This document shows, piece by piece, positions 1 through 7,205 of a DNA stretch of 31,757 nucleotides. Where the stretch lies: assembly GCA_002366595.1 (NCBI GenBank), contig DFBK01000054.1, positions 22,811-54,567 of the forward strand. Reading direction: 5' to 3'. The notes under the pieces were generated by a model that ran no database searches, was not told the DNA's origin, and saw only the letters and a list, made by a program, of their open reading frames with translations. A program made the translations under genes and the position numbers. The stretch comes from Anaerolineales bacterium UBA3082. GTDB lineage: Bacteria; Chloroflexota; Anaerolineae; UBA7937. Every line of letters starts with the position of its first letter. Position 1 is the first letter of the stretch.

Positions 1-48
1 GAGGGGATGAACGAGGTAGTGGCCCAAAAAGTGCGAGATTTTTTGTAG
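1..48 (+). CDS. C-terminal end of an upstream gene (partial)
   Basis: An open frame enters the window at base 1 and ends at TAG 46-48, giving 15 residues that finish VAQKVRDFL. It ends 10 bases before the next start codon, on the same strand, so the two genes probably form an operon. The tail is compatible with an alpha/beta-hydrolase C-terminus, but it is too short to identify. Confidence 0.5.
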   Translation, partial: EGMNEVVAQKVRDFL

Positions 49-58
49 AGGTGGCATC

Positions 59-1276
59 TTGATTGAGACTTCGCCCCGCTTCTCGTGGCTACATCAGGAT
101 GAGGTTGTTCTCTCCCTTCATCGGCGGCACCCCTATCTCTTGGCTATTCGCTTGCTCCTCCCGGCCTTCCTGCTCGCCTTACCCGCTGCTTTCTGGGTTT
201 TAGGCTCTTTTGGTTTATTGCCTTTGGCCTACCTTTTCCTCGGCCCTCTGGCCGCTCTCCTCTTTATGTGGTTCTATCTCGATTGGCAAAATGACTACTA
301 TGTGGTCACCGACAAGCGCGTAGTCCATGTGGAGAAGGTGATGTTCCTCTATGAGGAGCGGAATGAGGCTATGCTAGGGAGGATCCAGAATGTGACCTTA
401 GTCTGCCCCAACGCCTTGGCTAGACTATTGGGCTTCGCCAACTTGGTCATAGAGACCGCGGGGGCTAGGGGTAAGATAGTTCTTACCGGCTTGCCCCAGG
501 CGGACCGGGTGCAGGAGGAGATCCTGGCCCAGGTGGAGCGCTTTCGAGAAGAAGCCCCCCCAGAGGAGGCCCTCGTTGAGTCCCAAGAGAGGGCTGTCGT
601 TGCCAGGAAGAGAGGCGCTTTCCCTCTTCTCCTTGACTACCTTTTCCCTCGCCTGCGTTTAGAGGAGGACTCTCAGGTGACCTGGAGGAAGCATTGGTAC
701 GTTCTCTTGCGGAAGACGGCGGGCCCTCTGGTCCTTCTAATAGTCGTTTTGGAGATAGGGGTGGCCGTGGCTTTGGGGCTCCCCTTGGTCTCTTTCTTGC
801 CTCGAACCTCGGCTTTGGTCCTCTGCGTGACCATCGCTAGTCTCTTGGCTCTCTTTGTCCTCTACCGGTACGAAGATTGGCGGAACGATGTCTATATCTT
901 GACCGACGATCGGATCATAGACATGGAGAGGAAGCCCCTCTTCTTACGAGAAGAGCGGAGGGAGGCCAGTCTGGCCATGGTCCAGGATGTGAGGTATCTC
1001 ATCCCCGGCCCAGTTTACAACCTTCTCAACTTGGGCATGGTGATTATAGAGACCGCGGCTACCGAGGGGGAGTTCACCTTCGATTGGGTGCATGACCCTC
1101 GCCGCGTTCAAGAGGAGATCTTTGCTCGGCTGGACGCCTATCGTGAGAGGGAGAAGAGAAGGGAGCAGGAGGCACAAGCCGCCCAACTGAAAAAGTGGCT
1201 TGAGGCCTACCGAAAGGCGGAGAAAGAGCCACCGGAAAAACCCTCGGCACAAGCGCCGGAAGAGCCCTCGGCATAA
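59..1276 (+). CDS. Membrane protein with two tandem bacterial PH domains
   Basis: A 405-residue protein built from two copies of one module. Each module is a pair of hydrophobic helices (about residues 28-74 and 217-268) followed by a bacterial PH-type domain (about 78-160 and 272-365). The domains share recognisable equivalents: YVVTDKRVVHVEK and YILTDDRIIDMER, then LVIETAG and MVIIETA. The C-terminus is a highly charged, probably helical tail rich in E, K and A. The start is TTG at 59, because the upstream in-frame GTG is blocked by a stop; AGAGGTGG precedes it. Family knowledge suggests a YdbS/YdbT-like membrane-associated role, with no defined substrate. The tandem arrangement suggests an internal duplication. 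It probably follows the truncated upstream gene in one transcript. Confidence 0.8.
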   Translation: MIETSPRFSWLHQDEVVLSLHRRHPYLLAIRLLLPAFLLALPAAFWVLGSFGLLPLAYLFLGPLAALLFMWFYLDWQNDYYVVTDKRVVHVEKVMFLYEERNEAMLGRIQNVTLVCPNALARLLGFANLVIETAGARGKIVLTGLPQADRVQEEILAQVERFREEAPPEEALVESQERAVVARKRGAFPLLLDYLFPRLRLEEDSQVTWRKHWYVLLRKTAGPLVLLIVVLEIGVAVALGLPLVSFLPRTSALVLCVTIASLLALFVLYRYEDWRNDVYILTDDRIIDMERKPLFLREERREASLAMVQDVRYLIPGPVYNLLNLGMVIIETAATEGEFTFDWVHDPRRVQEEIFARLDAYREREKRREQEAQAAQLKKWLEAYRKAEKEPPEKPSAQAPEEPSA

Positions 1277-1278
1277 AT

Positions 1279-1308
1279 AAAGAGGGGCACGCTAGCGTGC
1301 CCCTCTTT
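1279..1308. terminator. Bidirectional terminator palindrome
   Basis: A perfect 30-bp palindrome (arm AAAGAGGGGCACGCT) lies between the convergent PH-domain gene and the DUF4349 gene. The A-rich and T-rich ends give a U-tract in either direction, so it can serve both transcripts. Confidence 0.9.
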
Positions 1309-1314
1309 CTCTCT

Positions 1315-2232
1315 TTAATCCTCTTTCTTACCCCTTCGCCGTCGCCAGAGCCACACCAGCCATCCTAAGACCGCAAAGGGTAGGGCTATGATGATAAGGA
1401 TGGGCAGGAGGGTGATGATGAACCGAGTGGCTATGTCGGCTAGGAACTGAAGGGCCTTTACTAGGTCACGTAGGGATTCCCGGGCTGTGTGCAGCCACTC
1501 CCATCCAGGCTCCACCACCTGCACCTCCTCCTTGGGGGTGAGGGTCACGGTGAGGGCGGACATGGCGGCGCTCCTTTCCAAGTATTGCATCCGTCCCTTG
1601 GTCTGCTCGACCTGGATGCCGATGTTGGAGAGTTCCTGATAGATGGCTAAAATGCCTTCCGCCTTTTCGCCCCTTTCCCGGGCCGAGTCGAGGAGTTCAC
1701 GCAGTTCCCCCTCGGTCTCTTCTAGATAGGTGAGGCGGGCTTCTAGATCGACATATTCCTCGGTTACATCCTGAGCGGAGATGTTCTCACTCTGGACCTC
1801 TAACGCTCCCTCTTTGAGACGCCTCCTGGCCTCATCGAACGATTCGGCGGGCACTCGAATGGTGATGGTGGCATGGAGCCGCTCGTTCACCCGCCAGGAG
1901 TTGGACTCGACCACATAGCCGCCCAACTCGGAAGCCAAGGCTTCTACACGGGCTAGAGCCTCCTCCGTTTTCTCCACCAAGAGCGCGATGTTTCCCGTCC
2001 TTACGATGAGCCGTTCCTCCGCTGAAGGTACGGCTATGCCCGCAGCCTTCCCCTCCCCGACGGGGACCTCGACGAAGGCAGGGGCGGGGACGGGAGTCCC
2101 TGCTACTAATCGTTCGCCGAAGTCTTCAGATGGGGGTGGTGGAGCAGGGGTGGGCATCGCTGCGGGGGCACAGCCCACAGTCTGGATGAGGAGGGCGATG
2201 ATGAGCGCTGCTAAGAGCAATTTGCCTTTCAT
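1315..2232 (-). CDS. DUF4349-family lipoprotein
   Basis: A 305-residue exported lipoprotein. The N-terminus is a signal peptide with lipobox TVGC, so Cys21 is the likely lipidated residue. A Pro/Ala-rich linker follows to about residue 60. The DUF4349 region (about 75-260) has the typical EERLIVRTGNIALLVE start, an exposed helical middle with EEYVDLEARLTYLEE (coiled-coil character), and a C-terminal transmembrane helix at about 270-295 followed by a basic WRRRRGKK tail. The protein is therefore probably anchored at both ends on the outer face of the membrane. ATG 2232 is preceded by AAAGGAG at good spacing. It lies 68 bases after the phosphoesterase gene on the same strand. The molecular function of this family is unknown. 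Confidence 0.85.
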   Translation of the reverse strand: MKGKLLLAALIIALLIQTVGCAPAAMPTPAPPPPSEDFGERLVAGTPVPAPAFVEVPVGEGKAAGIAVPSAEERLIVRTGNIALLVEKTEEALARVEALASELGGYVVESNSWRVNERLHATITIRVPAESFDEARRRLKEGALEVQSENISAQDVTEEYVDLEARLTYLEETEGELRELLDSARERGEKAEGILAIYQELSNIGIQVEQTKGRMQYLERSAAMSALTVTLTPKEEVQVVEPGWEWLHTARESLRDLVKALQFLADIATRFIITLLPILIIIALPFAVLGWLVWLWRRRRGKKED

Positions 2233-2300
2233 CTTATTCTCCTTTGGTTTGAGTTTTCCTACTCTCTAGACGATCTCTCACCTTCAAAGGTTCCATAGAT

Positions 2301-3029
2301 CTACCAGCCGTAAGAGAGACGAGTGATGAGGCTTTCGGGGAGCCCCTTCTTTTTCATCGACTTCTGGGTCTCTTCTACGGGGTAATCCACTCGCCGATAC
2401 TCAAGGGTCGCCTCTTGGCTATCGAAGAGAAGATAACTAGCCCGGGGGTCGCCATCGCGAGGCTGCCCCACGCTTCCGGTGTTGATCATATACCGGTTCC
2501 TATCGAGGGTTATCCTCTGTCCAGGGGGGAGGATGTAAGCCTGGGGGTTTGGCCCCTCTTCGCGGAAGACTACCGGAACGTGAGTGTGACCATGAAAGCA
2601 AAGTTGAGTGTTGAGAAGTTCAAAACTGCGCTGGGCCACTAGGGGATGGGTAACATACTCCCAGATGGGGGCGCGGAGGCTACCGTGAACCAGGGTATAG
2701 TCGTCTTGAACGAAGGTTTCGGGGAGGCTTTGCAGATAGGCTCTATTCTCTGCGGTCAGTTCTTTTTCTGTCCATTGACAGGCCTCTCGAGCGGCGAGGT
2801 TGAACTCGGCGGTATCCATCTTCCCGATGGCCGCCCAATCGTGGTTTCCGGCCACGCAGCGGAGAGGGAGTTCCCGGAGGCGAGCGATACACTCGTTGGG
2901 GTGGGGCCCATAGCCCACTAGGTCTCCCAAGCAGAGCACCTCGTCGATATGGGAAAGATCGACCTCCGCCAAGACCGCTTCCAAGGCGGGTAGGTTACTA
3001 TGGATGTCGGAGAGGACAAGATAGCGCAT
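2301..3029 (-). CDS. Metallophosphoesterase (calcineurin-like, YfcE type)
   Basis: A 242-residue cytosolic calcineurin-like phosphoesterase. The metal-binding signatures occur in order: LSDIHSN (residues 6-12), CLGDLVGYG (33-41), AGNHDWA (about 60-66), VHGSLR (about 114) and FHGHTHVPV (about 144-152), followed by the NTGSVGQPRDGDP loop. All the usual Asp, Asn and His ligands are present, so it should be an active dinuclear metal phosphohydrolase. Its substrate, whether nucleotide, cyclic nucleotide or protein, cannot be read from sequence. ATG 3029 has no clear Shine-Dalgarno site. Instead, the first codons form a perfect inverted repeat with the leader (see 3017-3061), which would bury the start codon in a hairpin. 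Confidence 0.9.
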   Translation of the reverse strand: MRYLVLSDIHSNLPALEAVLAEVDLSHIDEVLCLGDLVGYGPHPNECIARLRELPLRCVAGNHDWAAIGKMDTAEFNLAAREACQWTEKELTAENRAYLQSLPETFVQDDYTLVHGSLRAPIWEYVTHPLVAQRSFELLNTQLCFHGHTHVPVVFREEGPNPQAYILPPGQRITLDRNRYMINTGSVGQPRDGDPRASYLLFDSQEATLEYRRVDYPVEETQKSMKKKGLPESLITRLSYGW

Positions 3030-3061
3030 CGATTTCAGTTTACCACAGATGCGCTATCTTG
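3017..3061 (-). promoter_or_regulatory. Start-codon-sequestering inverted repeat
   Basis: A perfect 14-bp inverted repeat with a 17-base spacer: the arms are 3017-3030 and 3048-3061, with arm sequence GATGCGCTATCTTG. One arm is the start region (the ATG and codons 2-5) of the phosphoesterase; the other is in its leader. In the mRNA the ATG would lie inside the stem, so translation control is an inference. A template-switch mutation is the other simple explanation. Confidence 0.55.
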
Positions 3062-3172
3062 ACCAGGTTGTGCAACAACTCCGGCCAAGCCTCCGGGGGT
3101 GCTCGGTTTGAAGCCTTTTTGCATTCTAGTCGATCTCTCTCTTTTTCTCAATGGGAAAGTGGTAGTTGGCCC

Positions 3173-3454
3173 TCAACCTTGACTTTTGGGGGCCCTCTTT
3201 TCTGCCTCTTTAGAGTGATGGCCCTCTCCCACCCAGAAGTGGTCGGGGAGGACCAGGGGACTAGACAAGAGGCGCAGGCCGTCGAGATGGACCCCTTCTA
3301 GGGGAAAGGAGTGGGGGCTCACATAGCAGAGATTGGGCCACCGACCGAACTTCTCAAAGTACCGTTCCGCGGCCTCCTTAACCTTTAGAGAGACCTCTTT
3401 CTTCGGGGCATCGTCGAACCAAAGGAGCCCCACTCGCATCTTGTTATCGCTCAT
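3173..3454 (-). CDS. Small conserved hypothetical protein
   Basis: A 93-residue soluble protein of unknown function, starting at ATG 3454. Visible features are MRVGLLWFDD at the start, a helical stretch EVSLKVKEAAERYFEKFGRW, then PNLCYVSP and a VLPDHFW motif before a basic tail. The pattern of a short beta strand, an amphipathic helix and an R/K-x-PN-x-C strand suggests a compact alpha/beta fold. A second in-frame ATG (MRVGLL) is possible. The gene stands alone behind a textbook sigma-70 promoter that overlaps two dyads, so it should be strong but tightly repressed. I do not recognise a defined family. Confidence 0.6.
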   Translation of the reverse strand: MSDNKMRVGLLWFDDAPKKEVSLKVKEAAERYFEKFGRWPNLCYVSPHSFPLEGVHLDGLRLLSSPLVLPDHFWVGEGHHSKEAEKRAPKSQG

Positions 3455-3456
3455 TC

Positions 3457-3494
3457 AGCACACCCGTTCTATATTATATCAGAACAGGCGTGCT
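3457..3494 (-). promoter_or_regulatory. Twin operator-like dyads over the promoter of the 3173-3454 gene
   Basis: Two 14-bp sites (3457-3470 and 3481-3494) are inverted copies of each other at 12 of 14 positions. Each is itself a near-palindrome of form AGNAC-N4-GTNCT. Their centres are 24 bp apart. One fills the spacer between -35 and -10; the other lies just downstream of the -10. This layout suits a dimeric repressor. The half-sites resemble Gram-positive-type LexA boxes (GAAC-N4-GTTC) with one mismatch each; LexA is only a suggestion. Confidence 0.5.
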
Positions 3495-3501
3495 ATGTCA
3501 A
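3473..3501 (-). promoter_or_regulatory. Perfect consensus sigma-70 promoter
   Basis: Read on the minus strand: TTGACA (3496-3501), a 17-base spacer, TATAAT (3473-3478). Both hexamers match consensus exactly. It drives the small gene starting at 3454. Confidence 0.85.
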
Positions 3502-3549
3502 GAGAGATAATGATCATCGGGGTCCTTTTGAGGTAACCGAGCGGGAGAT

Positions 3550-3825
3550 TTATTCGGCTCTCTTGAGGGCTAGATTAAGTCGCCTCATGAGGCGGGCTTT
3601 CCGGCGGGCAGCGTTGTTCTTATGGACGACCCCTTTAACCGCTGCCTTATCGAGGGCGCTCATAGCCTGCCGTGCGGCCTGGGCGGCCTCCTCTAGTTTG
3701 CCCTCGCCGATGAGCCGGTCTGTCTTCTTTATGAAGGTCCGAGCCTGAGAGCGGAACACCCGGTTTCGCTCTCTCCTTCGGGCCGAGGACCTGATCCTCT
3801 TCTTTGCCGATGCTGTGGTAGCCAA
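3550..3825 (-). CDS. rpsT: 30S ribosomal protein S20
   Basis: A 91-residue basic protein matching bacterial S20. It has an N-terminal SAKKRIRSSARRRERNR segment, three long helices, and the C-terminal VKGVVHKNNAARRKARLMRR block that contacts 16S rRNA. Length is normal for the family. The start is TTG at 3825, preceded by GGAGG at a good distance; no ATG is available. S20 binds 16S rRNA early in small-subunit assembly. The gene is monocistronic, with a clear promoter 28-57 bases upstream, and lies divergent from murJ. Confidence 0.96.
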   Translation of the reverse strand: MATTASAKKRIRSSARRRERNRVFRSQARTFIKKTDRLIGEGKLEEAAQAARQAMSALDKAAVKGVVHKNNAARRKARLMRRLNLALKRAE

Positions 3826-3853
3826 GAGACCTCCGTGGTTGTTAATTGATTAA

Positions 3854-3882
3854 ATAATACTCGATTTCCGTCCCTTTGTCCA
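3854..3882 (-). promoter_or_regulatory. rpsT promoter
   Basis: On the minus strand: TGGACA (3877-3882), 17 bases, TATTAT (3854-3859). Five of six positions match consensus in each hexamer. It lies directly upstream of rpsT. Confidence 0.75.
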
Positions 3883-3955
3883 GTTAGAATTATACGACGC
3901 CTTTCCTCGCCAGCCGATTTGACTATAATAGTGAGGCCCAATAGTTGAGGTAGGG

Positions 3956-5497
3956 ATGGACGAAGGTCGAGCGGGAGAACTTGCCCGGGCTGCGGGCGTG
4001 GTGATGGTGGCCTTTGTGGCCAGCCGAGCCTTGGGGTTGGCTCGGGAGATGATTATTAGCAGCCAGTTCGGGACCAGTTGGGAACTGGACGCCTATCTGG
4101 CTGCCTTTCGGGTACCCGATTTGATCTTCCAGATCATCGCCCGGGGTGCTCTGGGGTCGGCCTTCATCCCGGTCTTCACCGAATGTCTGGCCCGGGGGGA
4201 GAAGGAGGAGGCCTGGCGGCTGGCTAGTGCCATCTTCAATATAGTCTTCATCGCCGTGACGGTGGCCAGCCTCTTGGCCGCTATCTTCGCCCCCCAACTG
4301 GTGGCCCGGGTGGTGGCGCCGGGCTTTGGCCCTAGAGAGCAGGCCCTCACGACTAGCCTTATGCGGCTCATGCTCCTCTCCTCGGTCGTATTCGGCATGA
4401 GCGGGATTGCCATGGGCATCCTCAACTCGTTTCAGCACTTCCTTTGGCCAGCCTGGGCCCCAGCCATCTATAACCTCTCTATTATCGGAGGGGCGCTCTT
4501 CCTCGCTCCCACCATGGGGGTCTATGGCTTGGCTATAGGCGTGGTGGTGGGGTCCGGCTTGCACCTCCTGATCCAGGTTCCGGAACTGGTGAAAAGGGGG
4601 CTGAGTTACTTCCCTATCTTGGATCTTGGGCATCCAGGAGTGAGGGAGGTGGGGCGGCTGGTGCTGCCCCGCATGCTAGGTTTGGCCACCATGCAGATCA
4701 ACTTCTTGGTGAACACTATCCTGGCTTCGGGCCTGGTAGCGGGCAGTCTGGCCGCTCTAAACTACGCCTGGCTCTTGATGTTTCTCCCCCTGGGCGTTTT
4801 CGCCATGGCCATAGCCACCGTGGCCTTTCCTACCTTTTCTGAGTTGACGGCCAAGGGCGAATTGGGAGACCTGCGTCGGGCTCTCTCGTTAACCCTGCGG
4901 GTGACCTGGTACCTCACCGTCCCGGCCACGGTGGGGCTCTTCTTATTGCGGGAGCCGATAATCAGGTTGCTTTTGGAGCGGGGGAGGTTCGGCCTAGAGT
5001 CCACCGGCGCAGTGGCTTGGGCTTTGCAATTCTACGCTTTAGGGCTTTTCGCTTACGCCACAGTGGAGATAGTCACCCGGGCCTTCTACGCCCTCCACGA
5101 CACCTTAACGCCGGTTCTGGTAGGGTTAGCCACCATGGTCCTCAACATCGTTCTCTGCCTCCTCCTCGTGGGGCCATTGACCCATGGAGGGTTGGCCTTG
5201 GCCAACTCTCTGGCCACCATGGTGGAGATGGCCTGGCTATTATTTATCCTGCGAGGGCGGATGAAAGGGATGGGTGGGAGAGAACTCTTGACCTCTTTGG
5301 TCAAGAGCACCGCCGCGGCGGCTCTAATGGGGGTAGTGGTAGCCTGGTTCGCTGGGGCCACCAGGACCAGCCACATCGTCCTTCAAGCGGGTGGCGCTAT
5401 GACTTTAGGGGCGGGGGTTTACTTCTTGGCCTCGCTGATCTTGGGGGCTAAAGAGGTGGAGGTGATGAGGAGGCTGGTCGCGAGAGGAGGCAGGTAG
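3956..5497 (+). CDS. murJ: Lipid II flippase MurJ (MviN family)
   Basis: A 513-residue polytopic inner-membrane protein of the MOP/MviN family, with about 14 hydrophobic segments along its length. The diagnostic N-terminal blocks are present: SRALGLAREMIIS, FGTSWELDAYLAAFRVPD and GALGSAFIPVFTE. The conserved LLLERGRF with the following FYALGLFAYA occurs near residues 335-360, then VTRAFYALHDTLTPV. MurJ moves lipid-linked peptidoglycan precursor across the membrane, so the cell makes a peptidoglycan wall. ATG 3956 follows GAGGTAGGG. The gene is followed within 5 bases by a REP-like palindrome that may end its transcript. Confidence 0.94.
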   Translation: MDEGRAGELARAAGVVMVAFVASRALGLAREMIISSQFGTSWELDAYLAAFRVPDLIFQIIARGALGSAFIPVFTECLARGEKEEAWRLASAIFNIVFIAVTVASLLAAIFAPQLVARVVAPGFGPREQALTTSLMRLMLLSSVVFGMSGIAMGILNSFQHFLWPAWAPAIYNLSIIGGALFLAPTMGVYGLAIGVVVGSGLHLLIQVPELVKRGLSYFPILDLGHPGVREVGRLVLPRMLGLATMQINFLVNTILASGLVAGSLAALNYAWLLMFLPLGVFAMAIATVAFPTFSELTAKGELGDLRRALSLTLRVTWYLTVPATVGLFLLREPIIRLLLERGRFGLESTGAVAWALQFYALGLFAYATVEIVTRAFYALHDTLTPVLVGLATMVLNIVLCLLLVGPLTHGGLALANSLATMVEMAWLLFILRGRMKGMGGRELLTSLVKSTAAAALMGVVVAWFAGATRTSHIVLQAGGAMTLGAGVYFLASLILGAKEVEVMRRLVARGGR

Positions 5498-5501
5498 CAA
5501 A

Positions 5502-5531
5502 AGTAGGTCAGGTTTCTATACCTGACCTACT
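5502..5531. repeat. REP-like palindrome (downstream of RAYT)
   Basis: An 11-bp perfect arm (AGTAGGTCAGG), an 8-base loop TTTCTATA, and the complementary arm. Its last base is part of the RAYT stop codon. It sits between the convergent murJ and RAYT ends and may also act as a terminator. Confidence 0.75.
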
Positions 5532-6046
5532 CAGTCCAATTCAAGACCTTCCATTGCCCTGGGGGCTGAATGCCCCCAGCCTTTTTCGTAGTAGCCTTGT
5601 TTTAACCATGAACCGTAGCTGGAATAAGGATAATCCTCTGGGCGTTGAACAAGGCCATGTTTGACCGGGTTGTGATGAATGTAGTCAAGATGCCTGATCA
5701 AGTCCTTCTCGTTGCGGATTAGATGGTCCCAAAAGCATCCTTGCCATAAGTGTTGGGTTGTAACTAATCCAACAGTCTTTTTGTAGTTCATGGTGAAGTT
5801 GCGCTTGAGGGAGTGCATGATTTGAGGGACCGAGTATTGGTCTTGTGGTTGTAGCAGGAGGTGGATGTGATCAGGGAGGATGCAATAGGCAAGCATTTGG
5901 AAGGGGTAAATCGTTTGCACCCGGTCTATTGTTTCCAGCAGAAGGTGGATATTCTTTTCCTGGTGGAAGATCGGGCGCCGATCTTTGGTGGTTGTGGTTA
6001 TGAAGTATAAAGAGTTGGGCAAGTAGTAGCGTCTGAAGTCTGGCAT
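5531..6046 (-). CDS. REP-associated tyrosine transposase (RAYT, Y1/IS200-like)
   Basis: A 171-residue Y1 (HUH-type) transposase domain protein. The metal-binding pair is His60-x-His62 in LPDHIHLLL, and the likely nucleophile is Tyr122 in LDYIHHNPVKHGL, the hallmark of the RAYT branch. The start FRRYYLPNSLYFITTTT and the YPYSSYGSW region near 145 also fit. RAYTs nick and join single-stranded DNA at REP palindromes and are often present once per genome as domesticated elements. Here REP-like palindromes lie on both sides (5502-5531, 6060-6083, 6087-6112), and a related palindrome occurs 5 kb away at 11396. All catalytic residues are present, so it is likely active. GC content is lower than in neighbouring genes. 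Confidence 0.9.
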   Translation of the reverse strand: MPDFRRYYLPNSLYFITTTTKDRRPIFHQEKNIHLLLETIDRVQTIYPFQMLAYCILPDHIHLLLQPQDQYSVPQIMHSLKRNFTMNYKKTVGLVTTQHLWQGCFWDHLIRNEKDLIRHLDYIHHNPVKHGLVQRPEDYPYSSYGSWLKQGYYEKGWGHSAPRAMEGLELD

Positions 6047-6059
6047 GGGTACAATCTGT

Positions 6060-6083
6060 AGGTCAGGTTTTCATATCCGACCT
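6060..6083. repeat. Imperfect REP-like palindrome
   Basis: AGGTCAGG and CCGACCT arms around a loop of about 9 bases, in the intergenic region upstream of the RAYT gene. It resembles the palindrome at 5502-5531 with one mismatch or bulge. Confidence 0.55.
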
Positions 6084-6086
6084 CAT

Positions 6087-6112
6087 TAGGGCAGGTATAG
6101 AAACCTGCCCTA
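6087..6112. repeat. REP-like palindrome overlapping the ogt stop
   Basis: A perfect 10-bp inverted repeat (TAGGGCAGGT with loop ATAGAA). The TAG stop codon of the ogt gene (6110-6112) is the last three bases of the palindrome, so the repeat sits exactly at the gene end. Confidence 0.75.
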
Positions 6113-6634
6113 CTCATTAACTTGGGCTTCTATCTCCAGGAGGCGGCGTTTCATTTCCAGGCCGCCGCCGTAGCCGCCCAGGGTTCCATCTTTGCGAAGC
6201 ACACGATGACAGGGGATGATGATGGGGATGGGGTTCTTGGCCAGGGCCGCGCCCACGGCCCGATAGCCACGCGGCGAGCCTACCTCTTTCGCCACCCAAG
6301 AGTAGGGGCGAGTCTGGCCATAGGGGATGCAAGAGGTAACCGCCCAAACTCGCCGTTCAAAAGGAGTATAGCCTTCTAGATCGAGTTTCGCCGCGAAGGT
6401 CACCGGTTCCCCGGCGTAATACCGCCGCAACTGTTCCTTCAACCCCTTGGCAGCCGACTCTTCAAATGAGGCCTCGGGCCAACGCTCCTGGAGGTTGGCC
6501 AGCGCCTCCTCCACGCTGGGGCAAGGGTAGGCGAGGGCTTGTAGCCCTCGAGGAGAGAGAAGTAGGCCTACCCATCCCGCTTGGGTCTGGCAAAGGGTTA
6601 TCGTTTCCCAAAGGGATACTTTCGTATGCCTCAT
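6110..6634 (-). CDS. ogt: Methylated-DNA--protein-cysteine methyltransferase
   Basis: A 174-residue O6-alkylguanine-DNA alkyltransferase. The suicide active site is PCHRV with acceptor Cys142, preceded by NPIPIII. The helix-turn-helix and Arg-finger region is PYGQTRPYSWVAKEVGSPRGYRAVG (split here: PYGQTRPYSW then VAKEVGSPRGYRAVG), and LGGYGGGLEMKRRLLEIE (about 153-170) is the usual C-terminal block. It transfers alkyl groups from O6-alkylguanine to itself, repairing DNA in one step. It lacks the Ada regulatory domain. It begins 6 bases after the ssb stop, so ssb and ogt are probably co-transcribed. The start ATG 6634 has a weak Shine-Dalgarno site, which suggests translational coupling. Confidence 0.94.
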   Translation of the reverse strand: MRHTKVSLWETITLCQTQAGWVGLLLSPRGLQALAYPCPSVEEALANLQERWPEASFEESAAKGLKEQLRRYYAGEPVTFAAKLDLEGYTPFERRVWAVTSCIPYGQTRPYSWVAKEVGSPRGYRAVGAALAKNPIPIIIPCHRVLRKDGTLGGYGGGLEMKRRLLEIEAQVNE

Positions 6635-6640
6635 GAAGGG

Positions 6641-7045
6641 CTAGAAGGGGATCTCCTCTTCGGGCAACCCCTTGCCCAGACCGACCTCGGAGACTGCCTC
6701 TCCTCTCGGACTGAGGAACTTCACGGTGTTGGCAGTGAGCTCGTAGGAGGCACGGGCCACACCATCCTTGCCGGTCCAGACGCGGGGGTTGCCGGATTCG
6801 TCCGGGTTGAGACGTCCGTCTACCAGAACTAGGCGTCCCTTCGCTAGGTACTGATTGCAGGTCTCCGCGAGCCGCCGCCAGGCTGTAACCCGGAACCAGG
6901 TGGTCTCGTCGTGGGAGTTTCCTTCCCTGTCGGTGTAACGACGGTTCGTGGCTACCCGAAAGGAAGTCACTGGGTCGCCGCTGGGGGTGTATCGCATCTC
7001 GGGATCGGCCCCTAGACGCCCTACGATCACTATCCGCTGGTACAT
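6641..7045 (-). CDS. ssb: Single-stranded DNA-binding protein
   Basis: A 134-residue SSB with one OB fold, starting MYQRIVIVGRLGADPEMRYT, followed by TSFRVATNRRY and TTWFRVTAWRRLAE. The linker is short and the acidic tip EEEIPF, which recruits repair and replication partners, is intact. Length is at the short end of the family. It acts as a tetramer coating single-stranded DNA. ATG 7045 is preceded by GAGGAGG at 5-base spacing. Transcription starts at a strong promoter (7130-7158), and the leader carries one copy of the dispersed GGGATCCC element. ogt follows in the same operon, grouping two DNA maintenance functions. Confidence 0.96.
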   Translation of the reverse strand: MYQRIVIVGRLGADPEMRYTPSGDPVTSFRVATNRRYTDREGNSHDETTWFRVTAWRRLAETCNQYLAKGRLVLVDGRLNPDESGNPRVWTGKDGVARASYELTANTVKFLSPRGEAVSEVGLGKGLPEEEIPF

Positions 7046-7078
7046 CGTTGCCTCCTCGCTCGATTCATGTCCTTACAG

Positions 7079-7113
7079 GCTCCCGTCCCACAGGGATCCC
7101 GTAGGGATAGGGA
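7079..7113. repeat. Dispersed GGGATCCC element, copy 1 (ssb leader)
   Basis: This stretch contains a 21-base identity (7093-7113) with an internal polA copy at 30424-30444, starting GGGATCCCGTAGGG. It lies in the untranslated leader between the ssb promoter and start codon. The core is palindromic. Confidence 0.7.
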
Positions 7114-7129
7114 AGTGACTATGACTCAT

Positions 7130-7158
7130 ATTATAGCAGGGTTTGGGCTCCTTATCAA
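7130..7158 (-). promoter_or_regulatory. ssb promoter
   Basis: On the minus strand: TTGATA (7153-7158), 17 bases, TATAAT (7130-7135). Eleven of twelve consensus positions match. It is placed about 85 bases upstream of ssb. Confidence 0.85.
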
Positions 7159-7171
7159 CAGCCAGGGCACT

Positions 7172-7199
7172 TTGGCTTGAAACCTAGTTGCGCTATAAT
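7172..7199 (+). promoter_or_regulatory. Promoter of the candidate small RNA
   Basis: TTGGCT (7172-7177), 16 bases, TATAAT (7194-7199). The predicted transcript starts near 7206 and meets a strong terminator about 75 bases later. Confidence 0.6.
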
Positions 7200-7205
7200 G
7201 CGTAT

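Noticed and set aside
3924..3929. murJ promoter
   Set aside because: A TATAAT hexamer is present, but no acceptable -35 lies 16-18 bases upstream, so I did not list a promoter.
3923..4633. Long minus-strand open frame opposite murJ
   Set aside because: Complement of murJ, with low-complexity His/Gly/Pro-rich translation and no ribosome site; murJ is clearly the real gene.
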